Positions 16,602 to 23,424 of a stretch of DNA of 23,424 nucleotides are shown here, one piece after another. The DNA comes from Ichthyosporea sp. XGB-2017a. Its lineage: Eukaryota; Opisthokonta; Ichthyosporea. The number at the start of each line of letters is the position of its first letter. Position 1 is the first letter of the stretch. Under the pieces are notes generated by a model. The model had not been told where the DNA came from. It worked only from the letters and a program-made list of their open reading frames with translations, and did not search any database. The DNA is taken from assembly GCA_002811675.1 (NCBI GenBank), contig PDIM01010462.1, positions 1-23,424 on the forward strand, in the 5' to 3' direction. A program made the translations under genes and the position numbers.

Positions 16602-19600
16602 TCAGTTAGCCAATGTAATGTATTCCTCATCAGTTGTTTCCATTTTTTGGAAAGAACGACCGTCTTCGAAATTACTATACGAGGCATACAGGTTTGGATT
16701 TTGGACGCCAGAATTACCTATATACCCACTGTTTACGCTCCAGTTGCTGGGAGTTCTAGGCTCCATATAACGGTATTTGTACGAGTACTCATAGTAGTAA
16801 GCATGAAAGCACTGGGTGCCACGTGAAGGGTCTTCACAGAGATCGCCATGCTTTAGGGGCAAGTTATCCGCTACCAGCGCATATGTCAGGTTGTTAGTCA
16901 TACCTGTGTACCAAATTCCCTTACTGAACGTGAAAATATATGATTCTCCATCACATGGACTGACATTCCAGAGAATAAACAATATCACTACCTCAACAAT
17001 ATACACTACTAAGAGCAGTATAACGATAATACCAAACGAAAAATAATCAACTGTTTCCGACACGTAATCTCCTGGAGAATCCAAACAAGGTGTACATATG
17101 TTGTCGACATGTTTATGGTTTTCGTAAAAGTCCCGAAAACGTACATTTGTGTTGTTTATACGGCATTCAAGTGAATACATGAATGAAAATACCCCGCCTT
17201 TGAATTTGGGACCACCGAAACGACAGGTCTGCCACAGTCCATTTTTAAAGTCAATAGTTTCTCCCATCATGTAATGGAATTTTTCTGGATTCAGGTTTGC
17301 CAAATATGCATTTGTTTTTCTCACGCGGAAAAGAACACAACAATCCCACATGGTCTCTTGTGAAAATATGTTCAGAGAGTTCAGTTGAGCCAATTGGTGT
17401 CCATTTTGCCACACACAAGGTAGTGTATCTGAAGTGATATTGGTGCCAGTAGCGCTCAACAAATTAATACTTTGAAGGTGCTTCGCCTGAGAAGGCAGTG
17501 TGGATAGAAAAGGATTGTCATTCAAGTTTATCATCAACCGAAATTGAATGGGGCAGTCAAATACATCTTCACTGAGAAATGAAATATTATTCTTCGCAAG
17601 GTTGACGTACAGTACAGCTGGTAGTGTACCAACTTTGTTATATAAAATATTTCTACACAGTGAGTGCTCAATACTTGTGATATTATTTCCACTAAGGTCC
17701 AAGGTCATGAATCGATACTTATCTTTGAGCCATATTTTTCCAATATACCCCAGAGGAGTGAGCCCATATGGATAACTCATTAGCCCGTTGTACGACAAAT
17801 TTAACAGCAAAGTCGGATGCTCGAATTTCAAGACTTGTTGCAATATGCTCCTATCTAGCTCATCTGCTTTCTCTCCCGCATTATTGAATGATAAATCAAT
17901 GGCACAACCAACACCCTGGCAAGTCGTACCAGATACGAAATTTGGTTCAATGACTACGATTTTGTTATATCCCAAATCTAGCCAACGAAGGTATCTCAAA
18001 TTGTGAAAGGAATTGTTGCGAATAGTTGTGAGATTGTTGTTGGATAGTTTTAGCTTAATGCTTATTAGATTTGCCACAGGCACCTCATATTCATCATGTA
18101 TAGCATCTCCAAAGGCTTCGTAATACATGGTGAGGTTTCTATGAGGAATAATAGGCTTTGGAGGAATAAGATCTTCCGCAACAAAGACGTCTTCCAAATC
18201 ACACCCTTCAATGTCCACAGTATATACCTTTCCCTTTCTACCCACCACGGAAGACTTTGGCGGCAAGTAAGGCGGAATATCAAAAACATTCGAGAAGTGC
18301 AATGCGAATCTTTTCAGAGGGTTGCCCTTTAGCACAAGAGACGAATTAAGACCCGGGCAGTGCCCTGTTTTCTGATCACAAGCAGGAGATCCTAATGCAT
18401 GTGCATCAAACTCAGCCAGGTGGACGTTTGGAGCTTGAAAAGAACTTGAGTACCAGATATTAGAAGCTGAAGGGTCGTATAAAGGTTTAGTCAGATTGTA
18501 AATAAAAAAATCAGAACCATCTTGGTTCAAGAAAATATCAACACCGGTGCTGCGTACTCCAAATATACCAGATTCTATTACTGTACGACGTGGTGAAGTT
18601 TGAGAACAGTTTTGTTCACGCAAGAGACGAAATATACCTAGATTCGTTAACGGAATCGAAGAAAAGGCACCAGTTACGATACGGTGTATATAGACGTGCT
18701 TTAGATATAAACCTTGCAATTCCGGGTTCGCGCATGAAAACCGAGTGTCTATCTTCAAAGGGACACACGCTTCATCTTCCGACGGTACAAACCATAGCTG
18801 CTTTAGATTGGGTGCAGAGAGAACTGATGTATTTCCACAAGGGTCATTGGACTTATAAAATGAACCGATAGCATCACTGACTGGGAGAAAAAAGAACGTG
18901 CTCATGCCCTGAACACGCCTGAAAAGAATAATTTCGAGTTTAGGAAATACATGGCTGGTAAACATCTTCAAAAACGAGTTGTTAGGCCCATTCGCTTCAA
19001 ATTTGACATTGGAAAAAGCAAGCTCCGCCAATGCCGGAAGTGTATTGCTCCTATGAATGCTGCTATTCTTGAAAGTCACACTGAGAAAGGGAATATAATG
19101 ACTACTATTACTATTCCAGGTGGCAGGATAATAGGACATTACTTTGATCGAAGCGCAAGTTTCAAGGAGACACTGCAAAGGTATGATTAGTTCACCGCTG
19201 ACCCCAGGTCCAAGAGGAAGGGGCCCCGGCGTTGACGCATTGGTCGGTACAATATGCAGATTTATGTGAGTCACTGAAGAAGGCACTTTCAGCGTAGGAG
19301 CAAGAAGAAAACTATCAAAGATAAATATCCTACCCCAGTGTGATCTTTCAAGTAGCCCATAAACAAGCGATTCGGTCACCCGCACGTTTTTGCATACCAA
19401 TCGCTTATCAGTAATCCCATTTACCACTCCAACACTACTTGGGACTGGCAATTGGGTAGATTGAAATATGTCACTAGTGTCGTTCTTGATACCTAAGAGT
19501 AAATTCCACATATGGGTGCAGGTATCAGGGATATGATAGTCATGCATTACGAGTCCCACATGTAAGTATGAGATGTTAACTGCCACCATCGGGTTATACA

Positions 19601-20885
19601 TCCCAAGTAAATCAGCTGTGCCCTTGTGTGTCTGATACCAGGTCTGATACACGGTGGTGCCATTCCCAATACCACTTTGTGTATTATTTACAGCATCGTG
19701 AATCATTCCTTCATTATTTTTGTAAGCCAAACAGAGCAAATGAAAGAAGTTGGGAGGTCCTACAACAATAACATGGACGGTGGAAGGGTGAAATAACACA
19801 GCGTGTGCACCATCTCCTTGATCACCGCTATTACCAGAAGTATGAACGTCTTCACCAGCAGGCACTGATAGTCCGGGAAGAGATATGGCATTCACCAGGA
19901 CCGCCACACGCAAGGAAGACATTCTTGCGAGCTTCCAGGAGGAGATATCATATTCAGGCACATCCAGAAGGAGGAGACGTAACGAGGCATCATTTCCCAA
20001 AGCCTCCCAATGCTGAACGAGATTGGGGAGATGGAGAGTCACATCCCTTGCAGTCTTCTTACTTAGATTATCAGCTTTCTGAAGGGAAGGGCGGACAACT
20101 ATTTTGATGTAGAGCTGTTCCAGTTCTGGGAGACCTTCAAAGAGATCTGATGAGATTTTACTACCCAACTCCTCGTCAGTTTCAATTTGAAGGTACAAAT
20201 TACGCAGGTGAGGGAAGTTAATTGAAAAAAAACCTTTCTTATATTCCGCAAAACCTCTTAGTGTGATCCACAAACTTGTCACCACTAAATAATCAAATTG
20301 CTTCCGATTAATCAGGTTCTCATCTCCTTCAAGGGAAAGGAACTCCATCCTCACTTTACTCAGATCCCGCTCATCAACCCAAAGCACATCCCCAGCACTA
20401 TCAGGCCATTCCTTCTCAGCATCCACCACCAAACACCGCGACTTATGAGAATTCCACTTCAGGAACTCATCTTTCTCAAAGCCGACCTGCTTGAGATAAT
20501 CAACACCTGGGGTTATCCACGACCTACCCACAGAAATGGGCAGGGAACGTGGAGGGAGGGGATAACGAAGGATAGCTGGCTGTATTGTACTGGCGTTCAG
20601 TGTGTGGAAATCTACACGACACGCGGCGGTCTTTGCGACCCTGTAACAGGGGTAATGGACACGTGCATTAATAGATGACGGGATTGTGGAGGAGGAGGTG
20701 TTCCAAATGGGAGAAGAAGAATGAAAAAAGAAAGCATCAGCATTAGTAGTGCTGGTGGTAGAGATGCATACGAATAAAAAAAGATATACATTCACCACAA
20801 AAAAAGGCGCAGAAGATGACGACGTATTACTACTAACCCGACTAATAAATATAAAATCAGGATTAATAATATTTCCTAATTTCAT
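16602..20885 (-). CDS. Large single-pass LRR receptor-like protein with Tyr-rich tail
   Basis: Single exon, 1427 residues. A hydrophobic segment at about 27-43 (PFFVVNVYLFLFVCIS) is a signal peptide or anchor after a long N-region. The ectodomain to about 1279 is rich in N-glycosylation sequons. Its first 900 residues show only degenerate leucine-rich strands; clear LRRs occupy about 940-1160 (LKLSNNNLTTIRNNSF, LRWLDLGYNKI, LNLSYNGLMSYP, LDLSGNNITSIEH, VNLAKNNISFLSEDVF). A Cys-bearing membrane-proximal region follows (WDCCVLF, CTPCLDS). One membrane helix lies at about 1280-1308. The 119-residue tail has no TIR or kinase domain but is tyrosine-rich: YYYEYSYKYRYMEP, NLYASYSNFED and a terminal EEYITLAN. 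The architecture recalls Toll-like or other LRR adhesion/signalling receptors; ligand and pathway are unknown. No assignment to a named family is possible from sight. Confidence 0.9.
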   Translation of the reverse strand: MKLGNIINPDFIFISRVSSNTSSSSAPFFVVNVYLFLFVCISTTSTTNADAFFFHSSSPIWNTSSSTIPSSINARVHYPCYRVAKTAACRVDFHTLNASTIQPAILRYPLPPRSLPISVGRSWITPGVDYLKQVGFEKDEFLKWNSHKSRCLVVDAEKEWPDSAGDVLWVDERDLSKVRMEFLSLEGDENLINRKQFDYLVVTSLWITLRGFAEYKKGFFSINFPHLRNLYLQIETDEELGSKISSDLFEGLPELEQLYIKIVVRPSLQKADNLSKKTARDVTLHLPNLVQHWEALGNDASLRLLLLDVPEYDISSWKLARMSSLRVAVLVNAISLPGLSVPAGEDVHTSGNSGDQGDGAHAVLFHPSTVHVIVVGPPNFFHLLCLAYKNNEGMIHDAVNNTQSGIGNGTTVYQTWYQTHKGTADLLGMYNPMVAVNISYLHVGLVMHDYHIPDTCTHMWNLLLGIKNDTSDIFQSTQLPVPSSVGVVNGITDKRLVCKNVRVTESLVYGLLERSHWGRIFIFDSFLLAPTLKVPSSVTHINLHIVPTNASTPGPLPLGPGVSGELIIPLQCLLETCASIKVMSYYPATWNSNSSHYIPFLSVTFKNSSIHRSNTLPALAELAFSNVKFEANGPNNSFLKMFTSHVFPKLEIILFRRVQGMSTFFFLPVSDAIGSFYKSNDPCGNTSVLSAPNLKQLWFVPSEDEACVPLKIDTRFSCANPELQGLYLKHVYIHRIVTGAFSSIPLTNLGIFRLLREQNCSQTSPRRTVIESGIFGVRSTGVDIFLNQDGSDFFIYNLTKPLYDPSASNIWYSSSFQAPNVHLAEFDAHALGSPACDQKTGHCPGLNSSLVLKGNPLKRFALHFSNVFDIPPYLPPKSSVVGRKGKVYTVDIEGCDLEDVFVAEDLIPPKPIIPHRNLTMYYEAFGDAIHDEYEVPVANLISIKLKLSNNNLTTIRNNSFHNLRYLRWLDLGYNKIVVIEPNFVSGTTCQGVGCAIDLSFNNAGEKADELDRSILQQVLKFEHPTLLLNLSYNGLMSYPYGLTPLGYIGKIWLKDKYRFMTLDLSGNNITSIEHSLCRNILYNKVGTLPAVLYVNLAKNNISFLSEDVFDCPIQFRLMINLNDNPFLSTLPSQAKHLQSINLLSATGTNITSDTLPCVWQNGHQLAQLNSLNIFSQETMWDCCVLFRVRKTNAYLANLNPEKFHYMMGETIDFKNGLWQTCRFGGPKFKGGVFSFMYSLECRINNTNVRFRDFYENHKHVDNICTPCLDSPGDYVSETVDYFSFGIIVILLLVVYIVEVVILFILWNVSPCDGESYIFTFSKGIWYTGMTNNLTYALVADNLPLKHGDLCEDPSRGTQCFHAYYYEYSYKYRYMEPRTPSNWSVNSGYIGNSGVQNPNLYASYSNFEDGRSFQKMETTDEEYITLAN

Positions 20886-21473
20886 CTTTCGTCCTTATCC
20901 TTGTCCATCACAACTCTTTGTCTCCTCTCGCGCCTTTTTTTTTTTCTTTTCCACCTGATTTTTAAACTCCCAGCTGCTGCCTGCTTGAAGGATTTGTTTG
21001 TTTACTCAAACCGAAACCCTAAAAACACAAACAACCCATGAAGGATGGCGATACTGCAATTGAACAGAACACCATCGCAAGTTCACAACTAAGATCTTAT
21101 CGTTCATCATCGTGGATAAGGTGATCTTTAAATGTTTCTACTAATCTTGCTCACAAAAAACATAATTGTTAATGAAACTATTAAGTTTGTTTACGAAAAA
21201 TTGCATTGACTAACCAAGAAATGTGTAGGATTTTTATACTTGATGTCATTATATCTGTTGCAAAGAGAACCAAGAACACAAAGAAAATTTTTTGATGTGC
21301 AGCGCCGTATCAGTGCCAAACAGAAAGGCAAAAACGCCAAATAATAAACTTTGGTTATTCTGCTTCGTAATCTTGGATTCAAAGCTCGTTTTGATTACAT
21401 TAGTTGAGCCCGAAAAGGTTTATTGGGCCATTAAAGAATCATTTAGTGTATCAGTTGATATCACAACCTAAGG

Positions 21474-21507
21474 CGCATAGTCGATATTTCTACTCCGCAT
21501 AGTCGAT
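21474..21507. repeat. 12-bp direct repeat spaced by 22 bp
   Basis: CGCATAGTCGAT occurs at 21474-21485 and again at 21496-21507, about two helical turns apart, so both copies would face the same side of the DNA. Confidence 0.6.
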
Positions 21508-21752
21508 GTGAAAGTTAAATGAACATTCGTCATCATCACACATTCGTAATCTGGTGTTCTTTATGTATAATACAGTAAGCATTTCAAGAAGCTCCTTGGT
21601 TTTCTAGAGAAATTCTTGTTTGACAGGGAAATCCAAAGGTTGAAAGGCCCACACAGATGCTGCTCCAATGTTTCTATTAAGTTATAGGTAAAATTCCACA
21701 TTCCACCTAGGGGGTTAGGGTAAAATGCCTGATCAATAGAAAATGTACTGAA

Positions 21753-21820
21753 ATCGTAAAAAATACGATCTACCCCCGCGCCCCCGTGCTAAAATTACCG
21801 TAAAAAAAAAAAAGATCGTA
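21753..21820. repeat. ATCGTA/TACGAT inverted-repeat cluster
   Basis: ATCGTA (21753-21758) faces TACGAT (21764-21769) across AAAAA, and TACGATC (21764-21770) faces GATCGTA (21814-21820) across a C-rich then A-rich spacer. A related CTACCCCCGTGCCCC-like segment recurs near 21926-21945. Confidence 0.55.
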
Positions 21821-22062
21821 AAATAATATTTTTTAATTTTTTTGATTTATTTTTGTATAGGATTTTCCATAGTTAAGAGACGAAAAATATTTATATTTTT
21901 ATTTTTTTTTGCTTTAGTACTCAGCCTACCCCCGTGCCCCTCAGTTAAAATTATTGAAAACAGTGTTTATTATCTCTGGGCTTGGAATCGGTGCTTAATA
22001 ATCCCATTCCTTCTGTTTCAGGCATAATCCCCCAGAGGCTGAATCCCCAACAGCGGACATGA

Positions 22063-22280
22063 GTTGTTTTTTTTTTTTATATTGATGTTAAGCGTGGGCC
22101 TGGCCCCTGCGCTGTGTTTTTTAGCTACTGGTTTTTCTTGAGTGACGAGCTGAGTTTCAAAGTAAATCATGTGTGTCGCGGGTCTGTTGTTTTTTTTTTT
22201 ATTGATGTTGAGCGTGGGCCTGCGCTGTGTTTTTTAGCTACTGGTTTTTCTTGAGTGACGAGCTCAGTTTCAAAGTAAAT
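22063..22280. repeat. Two-copy tandem duplication, about 120-bp period
   Basis: Copy 1 (22063-22167) and copy 2 (22186-22280) both run from GTTG plus a T tract, through ATTGATGTT, AGCGTGGGCCTG, TTTTTTAGCTACTGG and TGAGTGACGAGCT, to TTTCAAAGTAAAT. They differ by a short indel and a few substitutions, so the duplication is recent. Confidence 0.9.
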
Positions 22281-22365
22281 GAAATTGTATAGAGGTGAGA
22301 TCAAAAGCTGGTCGTTTGCTGATTTGCAGAAAGCACGTATTCAGCTATGGCCTGTGGGATTCGGG

Positions 22366-23180
22366 GGATTCATTCTTATGTTAGTCTGGAGCTGTTGGCT
22401 GTTGCTACAACAGCATTATAGCCATGATTGCTGTTGTGAGGACTAGTTTGAGTTTGTGTGTTTAGCGAATAAGTGTGCTGGGGCCTGGGGATTGGGATTT
22501 GCTTGTAGTACTTCGAGGTGGGGATAACGCATTCTGTGGATTCTGTCCTATGTTAGCATGGTTAGTGAGGACACAAGTAAATCGCTATGATTGCTGTTTT
22601 AGGACTAGTTTGAGCTCGTGTGTATCGCGAATAAGTGTGCTGGGGCCTGGGGATTGGGATTTGCTTGTAGTACTTTTAGGTGAGGATAGCGCACTCTGGG
22701 GATTCTGTCCTATGTTAGCATGGTTAGTGAGGAGCTGTTCGCTGTTCTTGCAACAGCATTATAGCCGTGTTTGCTGTTGTGAGGACTAGTTTGAGTTCAT
22801 GTGTTTCGCGAATAAGTGTGCTGGGAATTGGTATTTGCTTGTAGTACTTTGAAGTGGGGATAACGCATGCCGGGGATTCTGTCCTATGTTAGTGCGGTTT
22901 GTGTGGAGTTTGAGTTCATGTGTTTCGCGAATAAGTGTGCTGGGAACTGGTATTTGCTTGTAGTACTTTGAAGTGGGGATAACGCATGCCGGGGATTCTG
23001 TCCTATGTTATGCTAGCATGATTGGTGTGGAGCTGTTGCCTGTTGTTCCAACAGCGTTCCAGCCATGTTTGCTGTTGTGGGAAAGACGTTGATCTTTGTG
23101 CTGGTGTGTTGGGACACCGGCGATGGGTGTATGAATGTGCTGGGGCTTCCGTGTAGTACTTGTAGGTGGGGATTGGGATT
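22366..23180. repeat. Degenerate tandem repeat with hairpin-bearing units
   Basis: Units are anchored by GCGAATAAGTGTGCTGGG at 22465, 22627, 22808 and 22927 (spacings 162, 181 and 119 bp) with a decayed fifth unit near 23129. Each then has TTGCTTGTAGTACTT, GGATAACGCA (variant GGATAGCGCA) and GGATTCTGTCCTATGTTA. Three units also hold a small hairpin (22398-22414, 22741-22757, 23040-23054). Length differences come from whole-block losses. The open frame 22475-22789 arises because one period (162 bp) is a multiple of three; it is not treated as a gene. Confidence 0.88.
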
Positions 23181-23424
23181 TACGCCTTTGGGGATAAGGT
23201 CTTTTGTTATAGTGGCCTGTCATTGTGGCCTTTAGGATTGAGCATTTTGGGATTTTGCAGAATACATTGTGTCTGGATTTACTTTTAATACTTCGAGATG
23301 GGGTAACTCACGGTGGGATTGTGGTATAAGTTGTTGAGAGGATTGCTCTTTATTTTTTAATTTACGCTACTGTAAAAGAAAGCTCAGCCATGGTGGCAAT
23401 GTACTTGTGGTACAGGGGTAAGTA
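23181..23424. other. Right-end non-coding sequence
   Basis: Low-similarity continuation of the repeat region (GGGGATAAGG and ACTTCGAGATGGGGTAAC echoes near 23200 and 23289-23306). The last bases read GGGGTAAGTA, which would fit a splice donor, but nothing upstream supports an exon. Confidence 0.4.

Larger units (their letters stand above)
20886..22062. other. Non-coding region upstream of the LRR gene, AT-rich
   Basis: 1.18 kb without a supported gene. It holds a poly-T run near 20936-20950, AAACCCTAA (telobox-like) at 21014-21022 about 130 bp upstream of the LRR ATG, a repeated CGCATAGTCGAT (21474-21485 and 21496-21507), GGGGTTAGGGT at 21711-21721, and an AT-rich block with small inverted repeats (21753-21960). 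Confidence 0.55.

Noticed and set aside
17181-17740. LGR-type GPCR hinge suggested by the WDCC motif after the LRRs
   Set aside because: Only one membrane helix follows, not seven, so a glycoprotein-hormone-type receptor is excluded.
22475-22789. 104-residue frame with an internal protein repeat
   Set aside because: It spans two copies of a DNA repeat whose 162-bp period preserves frame by chance; other units break it and there is no recognisable domain.
1-23424. tRNA genes, CRISPR arrays or intact transposons
   Set aside because: I looked for tRNA B-box-like sequences, regular spaced repeats and transposase or reverse-transcriptase motifs on both strands and saw none; a covariance-model scan would be decisive for RNAs.

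Overview
The window is nuclear DNA of a eukaryote, most likely a compact-genomed invertebrate animal or close relative. This is inferred from gene content: a NAA80-type actin N-acetyltransferase with a polyproline arm, a SEC14-like CRAL-TRIO/GOLD protein, RAD18, PARG, an MXRA7-like protein and a large LRR receptor. Introns are few, short (76-113 nt where well defined) and GT-AG; several long genes have none. The species cannot be named from the sequence.

Layout. 1-661 (-): 5' part of a gene for a membrane-anchored or secreted protein with a (KPEEP)n array, cut by the window edge. 662-2231: non-coding, with degenerate repeats. 2232-3293 (-): PDCD2-family ribosome-assembly chaperone without its MYND finger. 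3648-4067 (+): TAF10. 4140-4941 (-): NAA80-like acetyltransferase, one intron. 5265-6475 (+): type I L-asparaginase, one intron. 6629-8488 (-): DDX51/Dbp6 helicase. 8829-10655 (+): SEC14-like CRAL-TRIO/GOLD protein, three introns. 10715-12034 (-): RAD18, one intron. 12035-13111: non-coding, with an orphan TATA box. 13112-13823 (-): MXRA7-like membrane protein, two introns. 14505-16283 (+): PARG. 16602-20885 (-): a 1427-residue intronless LRR transmembrane protein. 20886-23424: non-coding, AT-rich and then packed with tandem repeats.

Organisation. Orientation alternates strictly, so the genes form divergent pairs with shared promoters and convergent pairs with abutting 3' ends. Two divergent promoters (PDCD2/TAF10 and DDX51/SEC14-like) share a CCCTAACC-type motif plus CACGTG. 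At three convergent junctions, AATAAA signals overlap or closely follow stop codons, or lie beside the neighbour's stop, predicting overlapping antisense mRNA ends. Most genes are unrelated housekeeping functions (ribosome assembly, transcription, actin modification, amino-acid and lipid handling, DNA-damage response). The least ordinary items are the LRR receptor, the KPEEP protein, the MYND-less PDCD2, and the hairpin-bearing repeats at the right end.
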